Positions 15,201-24,837 of a stretch of DNA of 39,889 bases are shown in pieces. The position numbers and the translations under genes are program-made. How positions within the stretch are numbered: position 1 is the stretch's first letter; each line of letters begins with the position of its first letter. The notes under the pieces were generated by a model that saw nothing but the letters and a program-made list of their open reading frames with translations, was not told the DNA's origin and did no database searches. Location of the stretch: the IMG/VR virus record IMGVR_UViG_3300029787_000124, positions 1 to 39,889 of that record, one strand, 5' to 3'. The DNA comes from a virus.

Positions 15201-18200
15201 TCGTTCCAAGCATTGTCAATCGTGAATCCGGTTCGTCGTCTTACCCGATCATCAAACATGTTGATATCCGCCGGATACAGGTTCTCTGTGTATGAGACCA
15301 CAACACTCAAGCTACTGCTCAATGTAAAATCAAGAATTGTGTTGTATGAGTTTAGGTTGCTCGGGTCGGACTTCAGGTTATAGAAGTTGTTCAATTCATT
15401 GTGCGAGAAGTAATCGATCTGGTTTCTAAACGGAACCGTAACAACCATGTTGTTTGCTGGATCGGAGTTAGCTGTGTTGTCCTCCAGTGCGAATGTAATC
15501 GGCGAAGCATTGAGAGAGATAGGAGCCTCAGTGAGATCAATAAAGTTATTTGGTTGCAATCCTTGGGCTGGCTGGGGGCGGCCCGGGCCCGATGGAAGCC
15601 TCTCTGGCAACGGCAGATATCCGATCTGGTTTGTTCTGATCAGGGTTCGCGCTGTCTTTGTCTCGCCGGTGCGGATCTGCTTCCAGGTTGGGTATCCAAA
15701 TGCTCCATTACGCATGGTAGTCAGCACGTTGAGTAAATCAGCCTCGTTGTCCAACGGATTACCAGGGAAGAAATCAGCGTTGATGTAGGAGGAGCTAGCG
15801 TTTGAACTTGATGGGAAGCCAAGAACATGCGCGGAGGCAGACACTGGATCGATCAAACGTGTGTTGAGACCAACAAATGTTACGTTTGAGTAGGATCCTG
15901 TCTGCGTCAACTCATCCAGCGAACTGGCACTGAAACAAGTTGGCCTGTTGTTGGAGTAAATTATCTGGTTCTGTCCCAATGAGGCTGTTACCCAAGTGTA
16001 CTGCTGAAGTGATCGAGGGATTGCGTGCTGAACGAACAGGTTATCGAAGTGCGAACCTGTAAAGAGTGTATGTGTTCCCGACAACTCTGGGCGGCGGCCT
16101 CTGTTTCGGTTTGTCTTATGCCAAGATGGAACTGTTACATAACTCGCTGCCGGAACGGAGCCGTATGCTGCATCGGATCCAAAACGTCCAGCGTGCAGAG
16201 TTGCCAGCTGATTCAGGCCACGATTCTTATCGATCTGGTCAACTACAGCAATGGTGTTGGCCTCATCAGGATCAAGAGAGGCAGAACCCGACATACCATG
16301 AGAGATAATACCTCGGTTGCGGTATGGGCTTGCGTTATATACCGACAACTCTTCGTGGGCAGGATCAAGATAGCCTCTTGACAATACCTCAAAAGATCCG
16401 GGGGACGAGAACAGGTTGACGAATACTGTCTCATTAGAGTTGGCGCCCGTTCTGTCTGGCAGTGTAAAGTCAATATCTCCGCCAGTGTTTGCTGTGGAGG
16501 ATGTTGCGGTGCCTAGCGGGAAGCGCCCTCGTGTTGCAGTTGTCTCTGGATCTGCAGCAAAAGTAATAGACTGATCCTTGAAGAATGGATCGTTAATCGT
16601 ACGTCCTGCAGTCTGGATGACTTGATAGTTCTTCTGATAGTTACCAATCTGGTTGTGAACAATGGTGCCGGAAAGCCTTACAGCTGTCGATCCGGTAGAC
16701 ATAAGGATGTTCTTAATGTTAACCGGACGCTTTGCAGTTTCATCGCGGAAGCGCTGTGCTGTTGGAGTCTCTGGCAAGAAGCCGTCAGGTGCAGACCCAG
16801 CTGGGGAATCTGGGAACGGATAGTTTGGCGCCACAATGCCCAGGGCACCGGAGGCTCCAACAGGGACTTCTAGAGTTGGAGGGTATCCAAGACCCAAGAG
16901 GAGTCGGAAACCTTCGGGTCTGTTTGTTCTTCTATCGGTGCCATCGTTTAGTTCTGCGTGTCGATAGAAGCGGCCGCCAACAAACTTCTCTGTAAACGGT
17001 CCCTGGAGACCCGTGTCTGTGCTGTTAACAAAATCGTTATGCAGGTTTGTAATCATCGCGCCCGTGGAGTAACTTTCAACAATGGCAGCGTTGTAACCAG
17101 TCTGGACGGATGAGCTGTACAAACTAAATGGTGCATACATGTTGCCATCAAATTTTAAATCCTCTGAACCGCTGCGGTTTTGTGATGGGTTCAGGCCAAA
17201 GCCCAGGCGTTGCTTTCGATTAGCGAAGTAGACGTCCGGAGTATCAACAAGCTGTTCAATATCGGTATCAAAGGACAGCATAATGTTAACTGGAATGTTT
17301 GTCGAGGGCTGATCGACATTTGGGCCATATGGGGCCGCGGCAGCAAATGTGAAGTTCGGCTTATTGCTTGAGTGGCGGAGTACACCGCCAACGGTTTGTA
17401 CGGCTCCAAAATTAACGTTTACCGGGGCTCCGATCATTCGGGTGTAAGTCGAATTAAGTGCCGCCAGAATGCCTGCACGCGGGTCTGAGGCACTGCCTGT
17501 GCCCTGTCTATACCTCTGCCATGGCAGGTGAGCGTTAGCTCCCGAAAGTGGAGCATGGTTAAACTTGTATTCTTTAAATCGAGTAGGATTGGATGTACCG
17601 ATCTGTCGTCGAGTGATTGCCGTGTTGGCAAGATATACCATCGAAGGCGAACCTGGTTCTGGTCGAGAAGGTGCTGAGGCGTTTGATGATGTAAGAGTTC
17701 CTTCAAGGTCTACGCCGCCTTCTCTCTGAAGGAATGGGAACTTGCGCTGATACTTAGGTCTCTCCAACACATGGTTTTCAACTACCGTTCGAACAGTGTC
17801 AGCAAAATCTGCGGAGGCTGGAACCAGCTGACCCAGCATCAGGGACAGCGAGGTATCGAACCACTTGTAGAACTCATAGAACTTGTCAAAGTCTAGCTCA
17901 TCATTGCCTACCTTCTCGAAGAACTTTCGGCGCATATACGCCATCTGCTTGTAGTCAGTTCTATACTTCTCGACTGGATCACCGATCAGATTATGAAGGT
18001 CTCTCAGTGTTGCGAAGTAATTGATTATCTCCTCTGAGATTGTCTGATACATGCTCTTTTCGAAAGCAAAGAAGTAGTTGATGGGCCTAGACTCTGTTGT
18101 AAAGACGTCCTGCTCTTGTGCATTCAGCACCCGGACCATATCTTGTGATTGGACGTTCTCTGGTAGATTTAGCTTAGAGGAAACAACAAAGTCTTTGTCG

Positions 18201-21091
18201 ATAGGATCGGTGGAGGATGCTTTGAAGAAGTCGCCTCGGGCCGTATACTGCTTGTTCAGAATGTTTCCTAGCTCACCAAATGTTGTTAATTCAGCAGAAC
18301 CAGAGCTAAGATCATCGACAATGAACTGACCGCTGGCGTTGGAGCCTGTGTTTGTTAAGAACTCCCAGTTGAATGCAAGCGTATCAAACTTGGAGATGTC
18401 CATATTGGAACCAGACATCTTAAACTCATACGCATACAAGTGTGGCTGGAGCGCACCGAAGTTCTCGGTGTCGAGGATGTGACCCTCAAGGGCCTCATCG
18501 TTAATGTAGTCAAGCCAATATCTACACGAATTGACCTTAACGTCGGCCGACTGAAGGACGGCGCCGGTGAAGTTAGTTCTATGTGCGCCAACATATACAC
18601 GCTTGCTGCCTGTAACAAAACCAGCTGGTGGGGCTGTCACAGTTCCAGAAACAGTAAACTCCTGGAGAATCTCGCCGGCTTCGGCCTGAACACCATGCAG
18701 CTCGACGACATAATCGTTATCGGTGCCGTGAACGAGGTTTGTAAGTGGATATTGGTCTGGTCTAATTCGAACAGAAAGGTTCCACCTGGTGTTGTTGTAT
18801 ATGTCTTCATACAACTGTGATTCCAGCGATGGGACAAAGCCTCCCGCAGTGCCGGTCAAGACGAACTTAGCGTTCGTTGAGTTGATCTCATCACGAACGG
18901 CGTAAACCTGGAAGTTAACCCTATCTTCGGGATCCCAAGTGGTGTCCGTTCCAGAGTAAACAGTCCCGTGGGTTCCGAACAACGATGCACTGATGGTGTT
19001 TGTATCAACAAATGCGCGGGAGTCGCGGGCTAGCTTGAGTGGGAGCAGGACCTCTGTTTCCAAAGTGGAGGCATAGCCATTCTGTAGATCAGCGCTAGCC
19101 GTTACAAAACCAACAGAATTAGAGTTTGTAGTGTCCTTGTAGTTGTAGATTACAGCTGTCTGGCCATCAGCTGTGTTGAAGTTAGCAAATTTGTCAGCAA
19201 CAATAACGTTTCTTCTGTTGTTGTCGAGGTCATACTTGATATTATCGGCGTACATATTGAGCTTAACCAGCTCATCATCAATGCCAAAACAGCGAATAAG
19301 GTTTCTGAATCCCTTCTCTGTGCCCTTTGTCTTATAAATGTAGTTTAAGTTGTTGTAAATATTCTGATAAATCGTGTTCTTGATGTCATGAAGCGACTTC
19401 TCATAAACCCTATCTTCACTTCTGTCAGCAAGCTTTTCCAATACATCGGAATCTAGGAAGATTTCCGGGGCAACAAAGCCATATGAGTTTAGAAGTCTCT
19501 CAGCAAAAGGCAGCGGCTTATCACTGCCACTGGGGTATTCAATATTTTTGAGACTGTTTAGGCTGTCAATCTGTAAGTGCAGGGTATCAAAATAGCTAGA
19601 AATAATCTGTGTAAGATACTTAACATTCTTTGTACCCTCTTGATCCTCTTCTGTAATCCATGAAGGGATTGAGTTATAGATCGCCGCGTTGTTCTCGTTA
19701 TCGTGTGCAGAACCAGATGTCTGAAGACCGGCGGCGATGGACTTTACATCCGGGTGGAAGGCATAAATAATCGGGTCCTTGAACTCCTTGGTGGCCGCAT
19801 TAGAGAGGACAATAGCAGATCCAGTCTGTCGCGCTCCAGCCGCATACCCAGTCCACGAACCATTCGAGAAACGACCAGAGTAATCCAACACTGTGCTATC
19901 GGTGGAGCTGGTCCCGGTGATTCCTTCGTTAAACTTAAAGTACACACCAAGGTCAATGTTAGCCGACTCTTCAGTGGTCGTAAATGGAGTGGGGTCTGTA
20001 TTGACGCCGCCACCTACCTGTGTAAACCAGAAGCGGCCGATCTCTTCGGAGCTTCGCTGTGTCTTCCAGTAGCGTAACTCATCAAGCGAGGCAGAGAGCT
20101 TACCGGCAGAGGCATTTGCTGTGGAGCTAGATGGTGGCGCAATGAGAGCACCAATGTAGGCGCGATGTGAAGAACCATCAGTATCGTTGACGGCTTTGCC
20201 GAGAAGTTGCTGCCTATTGAGGTTACCATCGACGTAGAATCTTGTCTCTATAACATCATTATCAGTGTCAGACTTAACAGTAACTGCGTAGTGATGCCAG
20301 TTGCCGTCTGCGACGGAAGCTGTTGTGATGCTGGAAGCTGCGACTGAAGTTGACTGAAAACCTGTTGTTCCCGAAATTACCGTCAGGAGCCATGGATCCG
20401 CACCCGATGTGGTGCCTGACAGCTCCAATCTGAATCGTAGATAATCTGCGGAGGACGAGAGGGCGCCGTTCCAGAGGTCAAAGATAACCTCTTTTTCTGT
20501 CGAGCCAGTGATAAATTCGGTCTTGTTCAGCCAGAACTCTAATGTGGCGCCGTGAGTTGTTAGATCAAACTCTAGGTTTGACCCTCTGTTCATTGATGGC
20601 TCGTAGTAGTTAGAGCCAGTAAACTGAGTTGACTTTGGGGACATCCCGTTAGGGTTGGCATTTGGGCCGCCCTTTACAAAGATGTACTCGTCATCAGCCG
20701 GGTCTCCATACCCGTCTGTCATTGTACGCGTGGAGCCCCAGTCTAGTCCGTGGATAATGTATCCATTTGTTCTTGGATACAGATTGTCGAATACATGGAG
20801 ATCGATATAGGTTGAAGCGTTTCTCCATTCCAGCTTCTCTCTTAACGAGCCATCATAAGGATACTCGTTGTAGATCCTCTTTACAGACTGATCATAATAT
20901 TCTTCAGCGGAGCCATAGCGAGCAAAATTCTTCGGGTCGGAGAAGTCTACTCTTGGAATAAACCTTTCCTCTTCGATGATATCTTGTTCATGGTAAGCGA
21001 CGGACTCAACTTGAGAGCCGATTTGATCCGCCGTTTTACCGGAAAGAGATTTGATTTTATCAGTGATCTCAAAATACTTTTTAAGGCTCAT
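12281..21091 (-). CDS. giant virion protein with LamG lectin-like domain (2936 aa)
   Basis: This single 8.8-kb reading frame is the largest gene here. Residues ~1-150 are a conserved-looking N-terminal region (RFIPRVDFSDPKNFARYGS, WRNASTYIDLHVFDNLYP). Residues ~171-360 form a LamG/concanavalin-like beta sandwich (LEFDL, ATLEFWLNK, GNWHHYAVTV, RFYVDG, SASLDELRYW), a fold that often binds sugars. Near a third of the length there is a helical stretch (KFYEFYKWFDTSLSLMLGQL, then RTVVENHVLERPKYQRKFPF). The following ~1700 residues are beta-rich with many Asn/Gly/Ser loops. The last ~93 residues (12284-12562) are Thr/Ala/Pro-rich, ending RGGGGSRGGGY. Its place between the DNRLRE-like and 305-aa proteins suggests a baseplate-linked host-recognition structure; the function is inferred. 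Confidence 0.82.
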   Translation of the reverse strand: MSLKKYFEITDKIKSLSGKTADQIGSQVESVAYHEQDIIEEERFIPRVDFSDPKNFARYGSAEEYYDQSVKRIYNEYPYDGSLREKLEWRNASTYIDLHVFDNLYPRTNGYIIHGLDWGSTRTMTDGYGDPADDEYIFVKGGPNANPNGMSPKSTQFTGSNYYEPSMNRGSNLEFDLTTHGATLEFWLNKTEFITGSTEKEVIFDLWNGALSSSADYLRFRLELSGTTSGADPWLLTVISGTTGFQSTSVAASSITTASVADGNWHHYAVTVKSDTDNDVIETRFYVDGNLNRQQLLGKAVNDTDGSSHRAYIGALIAPPSSSTANASAGKLSASLDELRYWKTQRSSEEIGRFWFTQVGGGVNTDPTPFTTTEESANIDLGVYFKFNEGITGTSSTDSTVLDYSGRFSNGSWTGYAAGARQTGSAIVLSNAATKEFKDPIIYAFHPDVKSIAAGLQTSGSAHDNENNAAIYNSIPSWITEEDQEGTKNVKYLTQIISSYFDTLHLQIDSLNSLKNIEYPSGSDKPLPFAERLLNSYGFVAPEIFLDSDVLEKLADRSEDRVYEKSLHDIKNTIYQNIYNNLNYIYKTKGTEKGFRNLIRCFGIDDELVKLNMYADNIKYDLDNNRRNVIVADKFANFNTADGQTAVIYNYKDTTNSNSVGFVTASADLQNGYASTLETEVLLPLKLARDSRAFVDTNTISASLFGTHGTVYSGTDTTWDPEDRVNFQVYAVRDEINSTNAKFVLTGTAGGFVPSLESQLYEDIYNNTRWNLSVRIRPDQYPLTNLVHGTDNDYVVELHGVQAEAGEILQEFTVSGTVTAPPAGFVTGSKRVYVGAHRTNFTGAVLQSADVKVNSCRYWLDYINDEALEGHILDTENFGALQPHLYAYEFKMSGSNMDISKFDTLAFNWEFLTNTGSNASGQFIVDDLSSGSAELTTFGELGNILNKQYTARGDFFKASSTDPIDKDFVVSSKLNLPENVQSQDMVRVLNAQEQDVFTTESRPINYFFAFEKSMYQTISEEIINYFATLRDLHNLIGDPVEKYRTDYKQMAYMRRKFFEKVGNDELDFDKFYEFYKWFDTSLSLMLGQLVPASADFADTVRTVVENHVLERPKYQRKFPFLQREGGVDLEGTLTSSNASAPSRPEPGSPSMVYLANTAITRRQIGTSNPTRFKEYKFNHAPLSGANAHLPWQRYRQGTGSASDPRAGILAALNSTYTRMIGAPVNVNFGAVQTVGGVLRHSSNKPNFTFAAAAPYGPNVDQPSTNIPVNIMLSFDTDIEQLVDTPDVYFANRKQRLGFGLNPSQNRSGSEDLKFDGNMYAPFSLYSSSVQTGYNAAIVESYSTGAMITNLHNDFVNSTDTGLQGPFTEKFVGGRFYRHAELNDGTDRRTNRPEGFRLLLGLGYPPTLEVPVGASGALGIVAPNYPFPDSPAGSAPDGFLPETPTAQRFRDETAKRPVNIKNILMSTGSTAVRLSGTIVHNQIGNYQKNYQVIQTAGRTINDPFFKDQSITFAADPETTATRGRFPLGTATSSTANTGGDIDFTLPDRTGANSNETVFVNLFSSPGSFEVLSRGYLDPAHEELSVYNASPYRNRGIISHGMSGSASLDPDEANTIAVVDQIDKNRGLNQLATLHAGRFGSDAAYGSVPAASYVTVPSWHKTNRNRGRRPELSGTHTLFTGSHFDNLFVQHAIPRSLQQYTWVTASLGQNQIIYSNNRPTCFSASSLDELTQTGSYSNVTFVGLNTRLIDPVSASAHVLGFPSSSNASSSYINADFFPGNPLDNEADLLNVLTTMRNGAFGYPTWKQIRTGETKTARTLIRTNQIGYLPLPERLPSGPGRPQPAQGLQPNNFIDLTEAPISLNASPITFALEDNTANSDPANNMVVTVPFRNQIDYFSHNELNNFYNLKSDPSNLNSYNTILDFTLSSSLSVVVSYTENLYPADINMFDDRVRRRTGFTIDNAWNDDRTQRSLIGPRIARSGISGFPGLISSQGVNVESASVFTLDARLFFTTELGTVPTGSQTSAPFATGLGAGELLNHYSRYATLFEVDGDTKHANIKAAATYAALVPAGSSSATDPRVSQSPLVYAGDALWQAGDQSGKAPHQNYTSYADRIALAGKDHSIVPEFRISELIATYVDDQSSDFLAEIDNIFSLTGAALPDSSKENFYKTYTNADFLKYFSVIDEDLNDQRSAPLKIKRDKVSLRCNAITKFLPYKGFYPAERTVELATILSQSYGQYIEIAGVGGSTGREMVLRTFLEPLYAPGIMYNTIKSGLAVSNYVLVNTGSDASTVKGTLSPPICSGAISPLPEGTVQYREMLNPKGNDPTLGENNGYLVQKLPFETLQRPLAFMDTGRLSGSGAMFDTGVSSGSDALPNHALSTIGAGAIGLDFIKINNGKRLYELAIDNFLCETTNFFMDGLASFRSNREDQFGTVESGSTYRMRIDMFRTLDADLKVDRDSFDLYARESAFGYPLGQGEAPGTTQTASFNHVVPSYYHGRGTVDYTFVAPTTGRPTLDEILANTSISFTTEYPYDVIDQCTMNIGDSINLTDFFTEVPENTVEQKKVWLIQSKFETPVLNFANVSYTAPTASFVGPDLSSSADIKINGMWHQYGTAPTADNEGIFMKIREGAETAGFKDLARLVGFETGRPARIGQPKQANLLEEAVVAIPFKTVNNRRKFFPVQEDNGRLAAITALMEKYIFPPRFDFVLNETVDPILMYGFEFSQAVSSKDITDMWQNLPPSIGESFQQKEVVIDDQQVLDLLINNSENIEWLVFKVKKRGASSYNKFRRSLVTEDTSALPDEIGNYSYNWPYDYFSLVELVKMDETVQYASQDLLDPSDPTGITPTSTRSATPPQPTTSRAPIASTTSRAPVTSEPATTRAAPARAATATTAAPVTPAAPAAPTAPTTTTTAQVTAAPRTTRTRRGGGGSRGGGY
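12477..12522 (-). repeat. 27-bp in-frame tandem repeat in the giant protein tail
   Basis: The 19-base sequence GGGGCCCTGCTAGTGGTTG occurs at 12477-12495 and again at 12504-12522, a period of 27 bp. Translated on the minus strand it gives two nine-residue units, TTSRAPIAS and TTSRAPVTS. They belong to the Thr/Ser/Pro/Ala-rich tail of the 2936-aa protein. The period is a multiple of three, so copy number could change by slippage without breaking the frame. Confidence 0.8.
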
Positions 21092-21098
21092 ACTTTAA

Positions 21099-22628
21099 TT
21101 ATTCTTCAACTCTAAATTTGAACGTTTGTGGTTGCTCCTGCCAGTCTCCTATGCTGTCATTGTAGTAAGCAAGTCTGATTTCATACATGTAATCAGTTTC
21201 CAAAAGGGACATATCCAAATCGAAGTAACTTCCTTCCTTATCATACGACAGATAGGTGCTGAAATCAGATCCTGTTCCGTATGACACTGCTGGTGTATTA
21301 TCAATAACCCTGTGGATACTGAAGGATGCACTTTCAATAATCTCAGTTGGATTATTGGCCGTTGCAACTGTGTAGAGGGTTGGGGACCAGTCCTTGTCTC
21401 GGACAAAGAATCTGAATCTTGCCTTATCCTGCTTAGAATAAACTTTCTTGAGGTTCTTACACGATGTAATCCTGTTAAACGTTGGGGCGCTGTCATACTC
21501 TCGGAGAGTCTCAGGGAAGAACGATCCAGTGAAATACTCAACTCCTCCGGAGTGCCAGACATCATGAATCTCTTGGAGCGGCGTAGAAGCCGCTGTGAGG
21601 GCCACGGAGCACGAATAGATACCAGTGCTCACAAAACTCGCTGTAGTGTTCAGATCGCCGTCTGCGGCCGTTGTACCACCAAGTGAGATCGCTAACTTTG
21701 ATCCGGTTGGAGTTCCAAAAGAACTTGAATAGAAAGAAACCAACAGATCGTTTGTTCCAACATTTGGAAGGTTTCGCAAACGGCCTCGAACGTAGTTGTA
21801 TACATAGAGGTTATTTAAGTTAAATGGAGCCTCTGCGCGGGACGATGAGTAGTAGAAGTTCTCTCTATCATCTGTGACACGGGAATCATATCGCGCTTCG
21901 AGAACTGGCCTCTTGAAGAAGAACTCTGTAGACCGAGCGAAGAACTTTTTGGTATAATAAGACTCTGTTGCGCCATTGATGTTCTGCAACACAGACCCTG
22001 ATGTTGTACCCAACGAGGAAGAGAAGTATGCTTCCTGCGAAGCAGTTAGACGAATACCGAAACCATAGTTGTTATATTTACCACCTTCTTCACCGATAAT
22101 CCAGTTTTCCACCACTGTGGTAACATCAACCTCCATGTCCTCATAGCCTTGCTGAAACCTGATGTTGTAGTTATCGGATGACAGATAGTCACCACCTATA
22201 TTGGTCCAGCCGGCAGTCGAGCTAGCAGAACCCCAGTTTGAAAACCCAAGGTCCTGGTAATTGTCCATGTCAAGGCCGGTGCCCTCATTCCAGGACTGTG
22301 AAATAGGAGCGACAACCAAGTTGAAGTCTTGTGGCAACGTGAATGGATGCTCTGCATTAAACATCTTAAGATAAAAAGAAACCGAGCCAGATGCTGGGAT
22401 AATCCCCGCGGATCTGTCCGCACTAATTGATGCGACAGGAAACTGGATAAGTATTCTGGACAGCTCTGAAGACTGACCATTGGAGCCAGAGTCCTGACCG
22501 TAAATTGAAAAGACTTCTAGAGAGTCAGCGAAGCCCATGTTTGAACCTGAACCTCTGGTTAGCAGGTTCGCTTCAAATGCATTTGTAATAGTGTTATCGG
22601 CGCTTGCCGTATACCTTGTAATAGCCAT
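21099..22628 (-). CDS. DNRLRE/CBM96-like virion protein (509 aa)
   Basis: The N-terminal ~230 residues fit the DNRLRE-type beta-sandwich pattern. ILIQFPV is followed by SFYLKMFNAEHP, then APISQSWNEGTGLDMDNYQD, then VDVTTVVENWIIGEEG and NNYGFGIRLTA. These domains are found in surface and carbohydrate-associated proteins. The second half is beta-rich with a basic patch around residue 400 (SCKNLKKVYSKQDKARFRFF) and ends in YNDSIGDWQEQPQTFKFRVEE, again an Ig-like strand pattern. It lies directly downstream of the gp6-like wedge gene with a one-base overlap. It probably sits at the baseplate periphery or in a fibre; enzyme activity is not indicated. Confidence 0.75.
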   Translation of the reverse strand: MAITRYTASADNTITNAFEANLLTRGSGSNMGFADSLEVFSIYGQDSGSNGQSSELSRILIQFPVASISADRSAGIIPASGSVSFYLKMFNAEHPFTLPQDFNLVVAPISQSWNEGTGLDMDNYQDLGFSNWGSASSTAGWTNIGGDYLSSDNYNIRFQQGYEDMEVDVTTVVENWIIGEEGGKYNNYGFGIRLTASQEAYFSSSLGTTSGSVLQNINGATESYYTKKFFARSTEFFFKRPVLEARYDSRVTDDRENFYYSSSRAEAPFNLNNLYVYNYVRGRLRNLPNVGTNDLLVSFYSSSFGTPTGSKLAISLGGTTAADGDLNTTASFVSTGIYSCSVALTAASTPLQEIHDVWHSGGVEYFTGSFFPETLREYDSAPTFNRITSCKNLKKVYSKQDKARFRFFVRDKDWSPTLYTVATANNPTEIIESASFSIHRVIDNTPAVSYGTGSDFSTYLSYDKEGSYFDLDMSLLETDYMYEIRLAYYNDSIGDWQEQPQTFKFRVEE

Positions 22629-24427
22629 TACTGAATAGCTCCCTTAATGTCCACATTGGGGAACTTAAGTTCAAAGATAGCGTTATTCTGGGCCTCGATT
22701 CTTCGACCATCTGCTGATAGTGCTCCTTCAAAATCAAAGGATGACTGACTATACGATGTGCCGGTTCTTTCAACGATTTCTAAATCTACAACGTCGATGA
22801 TACCGTCGACCTTTTGAAGGACCTTGTAGAAGTCAGTTATGAGGATCGACTCGCCAATTTCATACTGATTCTTGAACAAAAATTCTCTCAATGCTGCGTT
22901 TGCGCGACTAATAACAGTGAATCGGTTTGCGGACAAATCAACGGCCGCAACATAGTTGATGCCAAAGTTGACGATCTCAGCGTCCAAAATATCGATTGTG
23001 TCGTTTACAACTTTATACTGTAAAAGCCAATTTCTTAAGTTATTTTTAAGAGTTGTGTTCGCGGCCAGGAGCTTTCCGCTTGTATCCTGCGAAATAACAA
23101 AAATATTCAGGTTTCTCTTGAACTCGTCAAAGTCCCTAACCACTGCTGCTCTTTTGATTGATCCAAACTTGGCCGGCATGCCATAGCAGATCGACTGGTA
23201 GTCCTGAATTGTCACTGCTCTGTTCTGTGTTGCATAGAAGCCAAAGACTCTCTGCTTGATCTCCTCAGAGGACGGCAGCGAGATATCACCAACGAAAGGC
23301 TCTTCGTTTAGAACTTCTAGCGAAGTAAGAACACCGTTACGGAGTGTTTGTGACAGAGATCCTTGGGATGTAAAGCGCACCAATGGGCGATCCACTCCTG
23401 TAATCGAATTGACAGCGGCGTTCACATCGTTTGCGAGGTTGACTCTGTATCCGATTCTCAGAGTTGTGTTGGATGGGGCGATACCGAACTTATCTGTGCT
23501 AATGAGCTTAGTTGGGTCAAAATCAATGTCGGTGGTGTAATCTCGACCATTAAGATCCAAAACAAGGTTAGATGGATCTGTGATCGAGTTAGACAACAGT
23601 TCAGTATCCGAACCATATCCAAACTGCAGGAATGTTCTATCCCCCTCACGCTCAACAGTAAAGCGTCGAGCAACTGGGACTGCCTTTAAAATGTTCGCAA
23701 CCGTTGAGTTAGTCGATGTGTTTGTGTTTCTCACACCCTTGTAGACAACATTCTGAGATAGATGATCTACTTCAATATACTCGTGACCCTCGGAATCTGT
23801 AACCGAGATAACTTCTGCCACTCGGTTGTTCTGGAGTTCTACTCTGAGGAACCTCTGGAAATTCCCTACCTCTACTTCCTTGAACAGTGTTCTTCCCGAA
23901 ACTGCACGACCCTGGGCTCTAATGACAAAGTTCGTAGGATTACCTGTTGAGGAGTCCACTGTTCCCACCACAACCTGATTTGTGGAAACAGAGAAATCAA
24001 CGTCTTCGATAAGTGTGTATAGGCCACCTCCGGTGGAGGAAAAGATCGAACCGGCGCGGAGGACCGGAGCGTAGGTCAGGTTTGGACCGACTGTCGAAGT
24101 GTCAGATGGAACTTGAACGTAAAATGTGAGCAACCCAAAAGACGATGGGCTTGTATTCAACTTGAAACCCATCTGGCGAGCAAGTCGGACAACGTTGTTA
24201 TATTCTATAGAGGTCTCTAAAAACGACTCGTTTGTCTGATAATCTAAGTAAAATGACAGGATATCGCCGATGTAGGACACCGTATCCAGCATCAAAGAAC
24301 CGAAAGACGCTTGATTAAAGTCCTTGTAGGTATCAGGATAGTATCTTTTCGCGTAGTTTTCCAGATCCCTGCGGATAGAATCAAAGTCGCGACTTGTATA
24401 ATCAATTGGTTGTAGTTTTTTGGCCAT
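22628..24427 (-). CDS. gp6-like (baseplate J family) baseplate wedge protein
   Basis: The protein has 599 aa, near the 660 of T4 gp6. The N-terminus (MAKKLQPIDYTSRDFDSIRR, then FNQASFGSLMLDTVSYIGDILSFYLDYQTNESFL) is the hallmark of gp6/gpJ-type wedge proteins in phages and contractile injection systems. The middle has the beta-rich repeat typical of the family (YIEVDHLSQNVVYKGV). A later section contains QNRAVTIQDYQSICYGMPAKFGSIKRA, the baseplate J segment. In T4, gp6 forms the ring that links wedges around the hub and couples to gp25 and gp53. The gp25-like gene is immediately upstream, matching the conserved gp25-gp6 pairing. Confidence 0.9.
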   Translation of the reverse strand: MAKKLQPIDYTSRDFDSIRRDLENYAKRYYPDTYKDFNQASFGSLMLDTVSYIGDILSFYLDYQTNESFLETSIEYNNVVRLARQMGFKLNTSPSSFGLLTFYVQVPSDTSTVGPNLTYAPVLRAGSIFSSTGGGLYTLIEDVDFSVSTNQVVVGTVDSSTGNPTNFVIRAQGRAVSGRTLFKEVEVGNFQRFLRVELQNNRVAEVISVTDSEGHEYIEVDHLSQNVVYKGVRNTNTSTNSTVANILKAVPVARRFTVEREGDRTFLQFGYGSDTELLSNSITDPSNLVLDLNGRDYTTDIDFDPTKLISTDKFGIAPSNTTLRIGYRVNLANDVNAAVNSITGVDRPLVRFTSQGSLSQTLRNGVLTSLEVLNEEPFVGDISLPSSEEIKQRVFGFYATQNRAVTIQDYQSICYGMPAKFGSIKRAAVVRDFDEFKRNLNIFVISQDTSGKLLAANTTLKNNLRNWLLQYKVVNDTIDILDAEIVNFGINYVAAVDLSANRFTVISRANAALREFLFKNQYEIGESILITDFYKVLQKVDGIIDVVDLEIVERTGTSYSQSSFDFEGALSADGRRIEAQNNAIFELKFPNVDIKGAIQ

Positions 24428-24438
24428 AGTTTATTTCT

Positions 24439-24837
24439 CTAAATAGGTTGATCGACATCAATTTGCAGTAATGTTGATAGCTGAAGGGGCAATATAGTGA
24501 AAGATATCGAGACAGACAAGCTATTGGGGAACAAGTCTGGATTTTGTTCGGGAATTTGGAACTCAACTTTGTCTATCTGAATATAACTCAGGTATTTTGC
24601 TGTTTGCTTGCGAATATTGTTCTCTATTGTGGTGTAAGTGCTTGAGTCGTTTTGCTCAAACAAGTATGCTTTAAGCCCAACTCCGAATCTTGGATCCATT
24701 ATCCTCTCGCCAGGGACTGTCAGGATGAGCATTTTTAGATTTTGCCGGGCTAAATCTTCAAAGTTAGTGTTCAGTTCGTAGGGACCAAATACTTCGCTCA
24801 CCACAAGCGGTAGCTTTGGTGATAATCCTGATGCCAT
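24439..24837 (-). CDS. gp25-like baseplate wedge protein
   Basis: At 132 aa this is the length of T4 gp25 and the related TssE/GPW_gp25 family. The signature region is residues 41-57, VPGERIMDPRFGVGLKAYL, where related proteins have an E-P-R-type motif; here Glu is replaced by Asp (M-D-P-R-F-G). The C-terminal half contains the characteristic ordered strand section (YIQIDKVEFQIPEQN, SLSVSISFTILP). In T4, gp25 binds gp6 and the sheath-initiator region of the wedge. It lies 11 bases from the gp6-like gene. No lysozyme activity should be assumed, despite the older name of the family. Confidence 0.9.
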   Translation of the reverse strand: MASGLSPKLPLVVSEVFGPYELNTNFEDLARQNLKMLILTVPGERIMDPRFGVGLKAYLFEQNDSSTYTTIENNIRKQTAKYLSYIQIDKVEFQIPEQNPDLFPNSLSVSISFTILPLQLSTLLQIDVDQPI

